Shown one piece after another: positions 1-6,810 of a DNA stretch of 9,383 bases. Positions within the stretch are counted from its first letter, which is position 1. Every line of letters begins with the position of its first letter. The notes beneath the pieces are model-generated. The model saw nothing but the letters and a program-made list of their open reading frames with translations, was not told where the DNA came from and made no database searches. The stretch comes from Coriobacteriia bacterium (GTDB taxonomy: Bacteria > Actinomycetota > Coriobacteriia > WRKU01 > WQUG01): positions 1 through 9,383 of the forward strand of contig WREJ01000035.1 of assembly GCA_009779395.1 (NCBI GenBank), given 5' to 3'. Made by a program: the position numbers and the translations under genes.

Positions 1-906
1 TCCTGCAGACAGCTGCGTCCAGCTAGTAGCACTTCCTACTTGCAGCGGGGTTGTTTGATTGCCTGTGTCAGTACCCAGTCCTGTTGCGCCATCTGTGTTA
101 GCTCCCCACGACCAGAGCGTACCATCTGATCGCAGAGCAAGGGAGTGACTCGTTCCTGCAGATACCGCTGTCCAGTTAGTCGCCGTACCTACCTGTGCAG
201 GTGTTGTTTGAATGCCTGCGTCAGTGCCCAGTCCTGTTCTGCCATCTAAGTTCCATCCCCATGCCCAGAGCGTGCCATCTGTTGCAATGGCAAGAGAGTG
301 AATATTTCCCGCAGAGATAGACTTCCAGTTAGTAGCAGTCCCTACCTGTGCTGGTGTTAGCTGATTGCCTGTGGCAGTATCTAGTCCTGTCATGCCATTT
401 GCATTACTTCCCCATGCCCAGAGCGTACCATCTGATCGCAGAGCAAGGGAGTGTTCTCTTCCTGCAGACACTGCTGTCCAGTTAGTACCAGTACCTACCT
501 GTGCAGGTCTTGTTTGAAAGCCTGTGTCAGTACCCAGTCCTGTCATGCCATTTGCATTACTTCCCCATGCCCAGAGAGTACCATCTGATCTGATAGCAAG
601 GGAGAAGTTGGTTCCTGCAGCGAAGGTTGTTGCTTCAGGTCGAATGCCTGAAGAACTGAAGGGTGAAAAGCCACTTGTAACTACAGCTGGTGCCTCGTTG
701 GATACCAACACATCATCTGCTGGTGAAAACAGTGTTTGAACTTGTGTGATGACGGGACTTACGACAGACTGAAGCGCCGAGGAATTCGCTGCTGCTAAAA
801 AGGGTAGTGCAAGAAGAAAAATTACTGCCAGTAGCTGCGCTCGTTTAGTTTTTTCTGAGAGCCCCCCACCCCAACGGAATTTGGGAGTATGGCGTTTGGC
901 GGTCAT
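1..906 (-). CDS. Exported RCC1-repeat (beta-propeller) protein, 3' part outside the window
   Basis: Reverse-strand reading from the ATG at 906 is open for 302 codons to the window edge, so the C-terminus is missing. Residues 1-24 are basic (KRHTPK, EKTKR). Residues 25-40 form a hydrophobic stretch (LLAVIFLLALPFLAAA) followed by NSSA, which looks like a signal peptide or anchor. After a linker of about 55 residues come four repeats of exactly 51 residues at 97-147, 148-198, 199-249 and 250-300. Each carries the RCC1 hallmark AGxxHSLAxxxDGTLWAWG. RCC1 repeats are blades of a beta-propeller, normally about seven, so roughly three more blades probably lie beyond the edge. Bacterial secreted members include the beta-lactamase inhibitor BLIP-II, but most have no known ligand; I assign none here. 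The start is supported by GAGGG about 7 nt upstream. Whether it is wall-anchored cannot be seen. Confidence 0.9.
   Translation of the reverse strand, partial: MTAKRHTPKFRWGGGLSEKTKRAQLLAVIFLLALPFLAAANSSALQSVVSPVITQVQTLFSPADDVLVSNEAPAVVTSGFSPFSSSGIRPEATTFAAGTNFSLAIRSDGTLWAWGSNANGMTGLGTDTGFQTRPAQVGTGTNWTAVSAGREHSLALRSDGTLWAWGSNANGMTGLDTATGNQLTPAQVGTATNWKSISAGNIHSLAIATDGTLWAWGWNLDGRTGLGTDAGIQTTPAQVGTATNWTAVSAGTSHSLALRSDGTLWSWGANTDGATGLGTDTGNQTTPLQVGSATSWTQLSAG
7..618 (-). repeat. Four tandem 153-bp coding repeats (RCC1 blades)
   Basis: The units are 618-466, 465-313, 312-160 and 159-7, each encoding one 51-residue blade, with no length variation between units. Units 1 and 2 share long identical stretches, for example the part encoding SNANGMTGL. 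Units 2 and 4 share the part encoding HSLALRSDGTLW. The repeat may continue past the left edge. Confidence 0.85.
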
Positions 907-977
907 GATTGCCCTCGTTTCTTGTACCAGTGTCATCTGCCTAATTAGTGGTTTTGGCAGTCATTTCACGTACAAAC

Positions 978-994
978 ACACCATACTCTGGTGT
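978..994 (-). promoter_or_regulatory. Palindrome in the RCC1 leader (possible operator or hairpin)
   Basis: ACACCA and TGGTGT are perfect inverted 6-mers around a 5-nt centre. They lie just downstream of the proposed start of transcription. This could be a repressor site or a small leader hairpin, or chance. Confidence 0.3.
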
Positions 995-1001
995 AGCAAA
1001 A

Positions 1002-1010
1002 ATTGTAGCA
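1002..1010 (-). promoter_or_regulatory. Possible extended -10 promoter element for the RCC1 gene
   Basis: On the minus strand this reads TGC-TACAAT, an extended -10 (TGn) followed by a five-of-six match to TATAAT. No good -35 hexamer lies at the usual distance. Transcription from here would give a leader of about 90 nt before the ATG at 906. Confidence 0.3.
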
Positions 1011-1112
1011 CCCGTGGTCGTACTTCCTCAGGATGTTCATGATTTAGCGAAATTCCCAACCTTTGCGCGGACAGTTATGGACAAACTCCGCCACAAAAAT
1101 TGGTGAGGTGCT

Positions 1113-2420
1113 CTAGCTATTGCTCTCTTCGTCCAGCAACTCTTTATGCTCCGCGGGATCCAGTTCTGCGCGCATCTGGTCACGATGATCGTTCGAACCA
1201 GCCAGAGTCTCGCGCATCATGACCAGCGTCAGATAACGTCCCTTTGCTGTCAGGGTCAGTTCTTTGTCATCGTCGGTGGCAAAAGCACCGGCTGCACGCA
1301 TAAAGGTCATCTCGACGGGCAGACCTCTGGCAATGTCAACGCCAAAGCGGTCGCGGAACTCTTGTTTGTCCAGGCGCAAGCCAAACAGCTTGGTCGCAAA
1401 GTAGTAGCGCATGTCAACGACCTTGCTTTTTGACCCTTGGGTCATGGTCGCGATGGGCATCGTGCCTTTTGCAATCGCCTCGTGATACTGCCGCAAACTG
1501 AAAGTGTTGGTGTAGTTTTGTCCGCGCAAGTACGACATCGCCCCCGAGCCTATGCCCACATATTCGGGGAAGTCAACAATGTATTCGTCAATAATCATGT
1601 CTTTGCAGGCACTAAAGGTCCAGGCACTGGACCCCACAAAACCCGCACCATAAAGGTCATCGCAAATCATCTTGTACATTTCGTATTCGCGTGAGTAGTC
1701 AACGGCACCAACCGCCTGTGCCATCTGCTTGCGGCGCAAAGGACTTGCAAGCAGCGGGTAAAAGGTCGTCTGATTGCAGCCCGTCTGCTTGACCAGTTCT
1801 AGGTCACGCTGCAGCATGGCAAAGGTCTGCGAGGGAAAGTTAAAAATCATGTCAACATTAAAAGAGTCAAACTTGCCCTGGGTGCTTTGCACAGCCGCCA
1901 GCGTATCTTCTGCTGTTCCCGTTGTCTTGATGCGGCTCATTTGCTGCAGCAGGTCGTTGTCAAAACTCTGCACGCCCACCGACAGACGCGCAACACGCGG
2001 CATCAGCGCGTCAAAGAGCTCGTCACCCAAATCCGCAGGATTTGTCTCGGTCGAGACATCTTTAATGTCAGGAAACAACTGCTTTGCATAATCAATAATG
2101 TCGCAGAGTTCGTCCAAAAGTACCGTCGGCGTGCCGCCACCAATGTACATCGCCCCAAAGCGGTAATCCAGTTCTTTCACCATCTCTAGCTCACGGCGCA
2201 GCGATACAAAATAGGCACGCGTCCGGTCTTCTTTAAAGTAAAAGCGATTAAAAGAACAATAGGTACACAGCTGACGGCAAAAAGGAATATGAACGTACAG
2301 CATATACATCTTGTCAGGTTCTGCGGCAGGCAGCATGTCAACATCTGCGCCGACATCACCACTTAGGTAGTTCTTGTTAAGGACGCGCGTCCCTATCGAT
2401 AGTGCACGTTCTGCGAGCAT
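1113..2420 (-). CDS. HemN/HemW-family radical SAM protein (coproporphyrinogen III oxidase family)
   Basis: A 435-residue protein. HIPFCRQLCTYC (residues 44-55) carries the radical SAM CX3CX2C motif at C48, C52 and C55, which binds the [4Fe-4S] cluster. GGGTP at 94-98, TETNP at 124-128, RLSVGVQSF at 145-153 and DMIFNFPSQT at 190-199 match the SAM-binding core of this family. A HemN_C-like region follows at about 335-405. The residue after the third Cys is Ser-Phe, so the fourth Cys of bona fide HemN (CX3CX2CXC) is absent, as in HemW and HemZ. It may therefore be a coproporphyrinogen III dehydrogenase variant, a haem chaperone (HemW), or another porphyrin-acting radical SAM enzyme. Its place as last gene of a haem operon favours a late haem role. 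The ATG lies 2 nt after the upstream gene's stop, with CGGAG inside that gene's end as ribosome binding site. The product is likely cytoplasmic. Confidence 0.82.
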   Translation of the reverse strand: MLAERALSIGTRVLNKNYLSGDVGADVDMLPAAEPDKMYMLYVHIPFCRQLCTYCSFNRFYFKEDRTRAYFVSLRRELEMVKELDYRFGAMYIGGGTPTVLLDELCDIIDYAKQLFPDIKDVSTETNPADLGDELFDALMPRVARLSVGVQSFDNDLLQQMSRIKTTGTAEDTLAAVQSTQGKFDSFNVDMIFNFPSQTFAMLQRDLELVKQTGCNQTTFYPLLASPLRRKQMAQAVGAVDYSREYEMYKMICDDLYGAGFVGSSAWTFSACKDMIIDEYIVDFPEYVGIGSGAMSYLRGQNYTNTFSLRQYHEAIAKGTMPIATMTQGSKSKVVDMRYYFATKLFGLRLDKQEFRDRFGVDIARGLPVEMTFMRAAGAFATDDDKELTLTAKGRYLTLVMMRETLAGSNDHRDQMRAELDPAEHKELLDEESNS

Positions 2421-2422
2421 AG

Positions 2423-4135
2423 TTAGTCTCCGTTGCTGTTCTTTGTGTCCGTACTGCGGCCTACGGTGGCAGTCTGGTCGTCGTGGTAGTGCAGGTCAAA
2501 CTCCGCCAGAATTTTACGCGCCGCCGCCTCGCCCCCATCAATGCAGTTGGGAATGCCCACGCCGCGCAGGCAGCCGCCCGCACAAGCAAGCCCTCTGGTC
2601 GCCGCCGTGCGCGCCTCGATGGTCTGCACGCGGTCGAGATGACCCATTTTATACTGTGACATGCCCAGCGTCCAGCGATACAGCCGAGCAAACAGCGGTT
2701 GAGCCTTCTGCGGTATGTTCATCACCTGGCACAGCTCATCCAGTACTGTCGCGATAAGCTGCTCGTCAGATGCGTCCATAATCGCCTGATTTTTAGGAGT
2801 GCCAGCAAAGCCACGAATCAGTATTTTGCCATCAGGTGCACGACCCGGCCACTTGGTAGATGACCATGATGCTGCTAGCAGGTCACGTTTTTCGATTTCT
2901 GGCACCAGCACGCCAAAGCCATCAGCACGACCCTGTGGCAGGTCGCTCTCGCAAAACGCAAAGGACAGGGTCGCCGAGCTAAGGTTAGGAATACCAGCGT
3001 AGGCTGCTGACAATTCGGGGTCGATGTCACAGGTCAGCTGTGCTGCGGCAAAAGACTCGGTTGCAATGATGACAGCATCTGCCTGCAGAGTACTCGGCAG
3101 TACTTGCTGCTGCTTGGCAAGGATGCCACAGTAGACACTTTGTGTGCTGCGCTCGCCACCACCATCACCAGCAAGACTGTCCACAGCACCTGCAGCAGCA
3201 GTGCGGTGATAGGGGCTGCTGGTCGTCTCGTGTTCGATCTCTAGCTGATAACTACCGTCAGACGTCCGCTGCAGCCGCGTGACCTTAACACCCGTATGAA
3301 TATGAGCAGCAACCTGCTGCGCAATAGCATCGGTCAGCTCATGCATACCCTGCTTGTAACTGGCAAAAACGGTGTTGCCCCAGATATTTTTCTGCGGAGT
3401 TTGTCCATTAGTGTGTCCCTTGGCTGCCGCTGCAGCTGCAGCACGAGCAGATGCTGCGGCGCGTGTTCCCCGAATCACGCTGCCATACTGCTGCTCTAGG
3501 TCAAGGTACTGCGGAAAGGTTGCTGCAAGCGACATATCTGCTGGGTCTGATGCGTGTACGCCACCAATAAAAGGCTCTGCCAGGTAATCCAGCACCTCGC
3601 GCCCAAAGCGACGCACAACAAAGGATTCGAGCGATTCATCGCGGCGTGCGTCCCCACTGCCACAAGCAGACTGTCCTGTTGCTGCCCAGTCTCGTCGGGA
3701 CAGGGTAAGTTCGCGCAGCATGTCTCGTTTGCCCGCTGCTGAGAGCAACTTTGTTGTCAAAAGCGGCTTTAGCTGAGTCGGAACAAACATACGAAAACCA
3801 GCAGGCAGTTCATGCAGGTGATTGTCACGGTAAATATAGACCTTCTTTTTGGCTTCGTTGCTGGGCAACCAGTCGTCCTCGCACCCCAGAAGGGTCGTCA
3901 TGCGCCGCGCCCCTGCCTTGTGCGCGCTAAAACAGTCAGGTCCACCGTCAATGATGTAGCGTCCGCCGCCTTGGGGGTCCTGGACGTACTCTCCCGCCAC
4001 CTTGCCCCCCACCCGCGTATCGCGCTCGAGCAGCGTGTAGCTGCAATCGACACCAGCACGCTTGGCACGTTCCAGCAAATACGCTGCCGCAAGACCAGTA
4101 ATACCACCACCGATGATAACAATATGCTTTGTCAT
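2423..4135 (-). CDS. hemY: HemY-type protoporphyrinogen/coproporphyrinogen oxidase, second copy
   Basis: A 570-residue FAD-dependent oxidase that removes six electrons from a porphyrinogen using oxygen. GGGITGLAAAY (9-19) is the FAD dinucleotide-binding motif. IIDGGPDCF (61-69), the FVVRRFGREVLDYLAEPFIGG block (172-192) and RGVGIPNCIDGGEAA (524-538) are family hallmarks. Members are usually about 460-480 residues. The extra length comes from an Ala-rich stretch at 225-238, a loosely conserved insert near 302-350 and a polar C-terminal tail after 550. It is a paralogue of the gene directly upstream, with which it overlaps by 4 nt (ATGA), suggesting coupled translation. In Gram-positive bacteria such enzymes usually act on coproporphyrinogen III (CgoX); the substrate here cannot be read from sequence. 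No signal peptide is seen; it is probably cytoplasmic or membrane-associated. Confidence 0.88.
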   Translation of the reverse strand: MTKHIVIIGGGITGLAAAYLLERAKRAGVDCSYTLLERDTRVGGKVAGEYVQDPQGGGRYIIDGGPDCFSAHKAGARRMTTLLGCEDDWLPSNEAKKKVYIYRDNHLHELPAGFRMFVPTQLKPLLTTKLLSAAGKRDMLRELTLSRRDWAATGQSACGSGDARRDESLESFVVRRFGREVLDYLAEPFIGGVHASDPADMSLAATFPQYLDLEQQYGSVIRGTRAAASARAAAAAAAKGHTNGQTPQKNIWGNTVFASYKQGMHELTDAIAQQVAAHIHTGVKVTRLQRTSDGSYQLEIEHETTSSPYHRTAAAGAVDSLAGDGGGERSTQSVYCGILAKQQQVLPSTLQADAVIIATESFAAAQLTCDIDPELSAAYAGIPNLSSATLSFAFCESDLPQGRADGFGVLVPEIEKRDLLAASWSSTKWPGRAPDGKILIRGFAGTPKNQAIMDASDEQLIATVLDELCQVMNIPQKAQPLFARLYRWTLGMSQYKMGHLDRVQTIEARTAATRGLACAGGCLRGVGIPNCIDGGEAAARKILAEFDLHYHDDQTATVGRSTDTKNSNGD

Positions 4136-5757
4136 CGCGCCTGCTTTTGGGGTGTCTGCTCTTTGGGAAGGACGATGTTCAGGTCAGCAAGTACTTTTAG
4201 TGCCGCACGCTCGCCGCTTTCAAGGCAGTTGGGTACACCAACGCCCGTGTAAGCCGCACCACCCAGGGCAAGCCCCTTTTGCTGTGCCAGATGCTGGTTG
4301 AGTACGTCCATGCGCTGCAGATGACCAACAATATACTGTGGCATCGCACGCGGAAAACGAAAGACCTTAGCGTAAGTAGGCTGTGCCTGCGGCTGCAATC
4401 CCAGCAGCGTGACATAGGTACTGCGTGCTAACTCTATCAGTTCATCGTCGGGCAAATAAGGCGTTGCACTGTCACGCGCACCACCAACAAAACCACGCAG
4501 CAGCACTGAATCTGCCGGAGCGCGACCTGACCACTTGGAAGACATCAGCGAGATACCCGTGACCTTTTGGTCTTCGATGCCCGGTGCCAGTATGCCATGC
4601 CAGTTGCGCGCAAAGGGTGCATCTGCGCTGTCAAAAGCCGTGATAATGGTCGCGCAGGACGAATGCGGAATGTCAGAGAGGATTTCTGCAGCAGGTGGTG
4701 TCAGATCAGCAAGCAATTCACCCGCAACCCAAGCAGGAGCCGTGATTATGACAGCGTCAGCGTAAAGCACTTCAGACAGACCTTCAGCAGCATCTGCACA
4801 GCTTGCATAATCGCAGATGATGCCACTGTGACGCACGATGCCTGTAGCTGCCTCGCGACGGATGCTTAGCTGATAGCGTCCCTCTGCTGTGCGCTTAATA
4901 GCCGTCACTGGTGTGCTGGTGTGGACGTGCTGTTCCCCAATAGCTGCAGCCAGTGCATTCGTAAAGTCATCGAGACCCTTGCGACAGGAACTGAAAAAAG
5001 TACGGCTGACTGTGCCACTGCTTGCTGCCCGTGCCGCTTCGGCCTTTTTGCGCTGGGCAAGAAAGCCACGAATAAGCGAGCCATACTGCTGTTCCATAGC
5101 AAGCAGCATTGGATAGACGGCGCGCGTTGACATGGTCTTTGGGTCAGAGCCGTTGATGCCACCAACCAGCGGTTCTGCCAGACGGTCGAGGCATTCGCGC
5201 CCCAAACGACGTCTGACTAAAGATCCAATACTCTCGTCCTCGTTTGGGGCAAGCTTTTTGCGCGGCAATACCACATCTGCCGCCATGCGAAATTTCGCCG
5301 GCCAGGAATACAGTTTAGTTGTTATTAGTGGTAATACCTTGGTCGGAGCAAACAGCATAATGCCATCGGGCAACGGCACCAGCGCCCCACCCTTGACGAT
5401 AAAAGTCTGCTTAGTGCTGTCATCAGTGCCAATTAGCTGGTCCTCGATACCCAGCAGACGCGCCACACGCGCCATCGCTGCGTGCTTGCTGCTTAGATAC
5501 GAATCGCTGCCCCCGTCGGCAATCGCTGTTCTGCCACAGGGCAAAGTCGGCCGGTCAGTCCACAGCTGCCCACCAATACGCCCATCAGACTCGTAGACCG
5601 CGTAGGTGATGTCCTGCTCGCTTGCCTGCGCAATGTGCTTTAGCTGATAAGCAGCACCAAGACCTGCAATACCCGCACCAATAATCGCAACATGCAGCGG
5701 CCGCGCTGCATTAGCAGCAGGCGGAGTACGACCAGCAATCGCTCGCTTATCAGTCAT
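4132..5757 (-). CDS. hemY: HemY-type protoporphyrinogen/coproporphyrinogen oxidase, first copy
   Basis: A 541-residue FAD-dependent oxidase of the same family as its downstream neighbour. GAGIAGLGAAY (27-37) is the FAD motif, preceded by an extra 20-residue polar N-terminus. The LVRRRLGRECLDRLAEPLVGG block (180-200), EQQYGSLIRGF (222-232) and GVGVPNCLESGERAA (505-519) are conserved. The usual DGGPD motif reads DGGSD here (81-85), whereas the other copy keeps the proline. A divergent insert at about 300-330 sits where the other copy also has an insert, which suggests both descend from one duplicated, already enlarged gene. It overlaps hemH by 8 nt (ATGACTGA), with AAAGG upstream as a weak ribosome binding site. 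Oxidation of coproporphyrinogen III to coproporphyrin III, or protoporphyrinogen IX to protoporphyrin IX, is expected. Which copy does which, or whether they act together, is unknown. Confidence 0.88.
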   Translation of the reverse strand: MTDKRAIAGRTPPAANAARPLHVAIIGAGIAGLGAAYQLKHIAQASEQDITYAVYESDGRIGGQLWTDRPTLPCGRTAIADGGSDSYLSSKHAAMARVARLLGIEDQLIGTDDSTKQTFIVKGGALVPLPDGIMLFAPTKVLPLITTKLYSWPAKFRMAADVVLPRKKLAPNEDESIGSLVRRRLGRECLDRLAEPLVGGINGSDPKTMSTRAVYPMLLAMEQQYGSLIRGFLAQRKKAEAARAASSGTVSRTFFSSCRKGLDDFTNALAAAIGEQHVHTSTPVTAIKRTAEGRYQLSIRREAATGIVRHSGIICDYASCADAAEGLSEVLYADAVIITAPAWVAGELLADLTPPAAEILSDIPHSSCATIITAFDSADAPFARNWHGILAPGIEDQKVTGISLMSSKWSGRAPADSVLLRGFVGGARDSATPYLPDDELIELARSTYVTLLGLQPQAQPTYAKVFRFPRAMPQYIVGHLQRMDVLNQHLAQQKGLALGGAAYTGVGVPNCLESGERAALKVLADLNIVLPKEQTPQKQAR

Positions 5758-6688
5758 GACAGGCAGCCTTTTGAATACAGTCCATCAGTGCTGCAACAAG
5801 CAGCGGGTCAATCGACTGTTCACTTGCCAGGGTCGGCGTGCGCAGAAAGTCTAAGCCAAGACTGTGCGCATGGCCTGCGGCACTGTGGTCAATGTCGTAG
5901 AGGACTTCCATGTGATCGGTCGCAAAACCTAAGGGGCAGACCAGAGCACGCTTGGCGCCTGTTGCAGCAAGCTGGTCAAGACATTCAGTCAAGGTTGGTG
6001 CCAGCCACAGACCGCCACGACCTGACGTCGAGGTATAAGCAAAGCTGAATCGATTGTCAGGCAGCCCAAGATGTTGTGCGATTTTTGTGCCTGCCTGCAT
6101 AAACTGCGCCCGGTAGTGGTCGGCAGTTTCATGCTTGCCAGTAAGGGGCAGCGAATGTGCAACAAAAATCACCTGGCAGCCCTCGTCAAGAGCAGCGTCA
6201 GTGCGCTGCGTATATGCTGACAGATAGGCATCCGTCAGCCCAAAGGTAGGAGCAACGACTACTTCATCAATGCCGACACGCGCAGCTTCTGCGCGGACCT
6301 GCTGGGCAGGAAATGCCCAGGCCGCCCAGGACTCAAAGGGAGTCAGCGACAGATAGATGACACGCGAACAACCCGCAGTCGCCAAAGCAGCAAGACCTTC
6401 AGCAATGCTGGGGTCGGTGAAACACATACCCGCCTGTACGCACTGGACGGACTCTGCCAAGGTACTTTTTTGCAGAGCGTCTTGCAGTTGCTGACACAGA
6501 TTGTGCGCAATCGGTACCAAGGGAGACGCGCCACCAATAGCCGCGTACTTTTTCTGCGCTGCCGCAAGAACTGCGGGCGGCGGAGTGTCACCCATAATAC
6601 GCGCAAGCATCGGGGCAACCTCGTCCAGACAACGAGGACCACCAAAGCCTACCAGCAGCACACCAACTTTGTCTGTCGTGACATCCAT
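5750..6688 (-). CDS. hemH: Ferrochelatase (coproporphyrin or protoporphyrin ferrochelatase)
   Basis: A 312-residue enzyme that inserts ferrous iron into a porphyrin. VGVLLVGFGGP (8-18) is the N-terminal motif. VAHSLP (176-181) carries the catalytic His178, and FATDHMEVLYDID (255-267) carries the conserved acidic Glu261; both match ferrochelatase active-site residues. KYAAIGGASPL (47-57) is also typical. The length suits the monomeric Gram-positive type. The reading frame stays open upstream to 6919, but that part would overlap hemE and cross the large inverted repeat, and it does not look like ferrochelatase. I chose the ATG at 6688, which has GGCGGG close upstream. The ATG at 6703 (five residues longer) is the alternative, but no ribosome binding site precedes it. 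The start is uncertain; the identity is not. The gene overlaps the next one by 8 nt. Confidence 0.9.
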   Translation of the reverse strand: MDVTTDKVGVLLVGFGGPRCLDEVAPMLARIMGDTPPPAVLAAAQKKYAAIGGASPLVPIAHNLCQQLQDALQKSTLAESVQCVQAGMCFTDPSIAEGLAALATAGCSRVIYLSLTPFESWAAWAFPAQQVRAEAARVGIDEVVVAPTFGLTDAYLSAYTQRTDAALDEGCQVIFVAHSLPLTGKHETADHYRAQFMQAGTKIAQHLGLPDNRFSFAYTSTSGRGGLWLAPTLTECLDQLAATGAKRALVCPLGFATDHMEVLYDIDHSAAGHAHSLGLDFLRTPTLASEQSIDPLLVAALMDCIQKAACHD

Positions 6689-6704
6689 CACACCCGCCAG
6701 CATT

Positions 6705-6810
6705 GATTCGTACGTGAGAGAGATGAGTGAGTGGTGAGATTGAATACGCCGCGTACAAGGGTACGCAAGTATTCGATATCGCCACTCAATCGCTCTCTCA
6801 TGCGTGAATC
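6705..6810 (-). repeat. 106-bp imperfect inverted repeat between hemE and hemH
   Basis: Outer arms are GATTC/GAATC (6806-6810 and 6705-6709) and an 8-bp pair, TGAGAGAG/CTCTCTCA (6793-6800 and 6715-6722). Middle pairs include TGAGTGG/CCACTCA and GAATAC/GTATTC. The tip is a perfect 6-bp stem, GCGTAC/GTACGC, with a 4-nt loop (6751-6766). Short mismatched loops separate the paired blocks. The hemE stop codon (6798-6800) lies within the arm, and the right arm reaches into the last hemE codons. No T-run follows, so it is not a standard terminator. In the transcript it could form a long hairpin that stabilises or separates hemE mRNA from the rest, or slows ribosome access to hemH. It may also be a MITE-like repeat; no clear target duplication is visible. 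Confidence 0.75.

Larger units (their letters stand above)
907..1112 (-). other. 206-nt gap between the radical SAM gene and the RCC1 gene
   Basis: I see no open gene here and no convincing rho-independent terminator after the radical SAM stop codon at 1113-1115. The gap holds a possible extended -10 element and a small palindrome (listed separately), so it more likely separates two transcription units than links them. That is an inference. Confidence 0.5.

Noticed and set aside
7..618. Regular repeats at the left end as a possible CRISPR array
   Set aside because: The 153-bp units are fully coding on the minus strand and translate to RCC1 blades; there are no short repeats with unique spacers.
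524..739. Plus-strand open frame of 71 codons
   Set aside because: It lies antisense to the RCC1 gene and shows no recognisable protein features.
1076..1112. Terminator after the radical SAM gene
   Set aside because: Only weak, interrupted pairing and no T-run after a stem; not enough to call a rho-independent terminator.
1113..2420. Calling the radical SAM protein hemN outright
   Set aside because: The fourth Cys of true HemN (CX3CX2CXC) is missing, so only family membership is supported.
3812..4252. Plus-strand open frame of 146 codons
   Set aside because: It is antisense across the junction of the two oxidase genes, which both have clear family motifs; its composition is that of a shadow frame.
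5132..5596. Plus-strand open frame of 154 codons
   Set aside because: It is fully antisense to the conserved FAD and substrate-domain region of the first oxidase.
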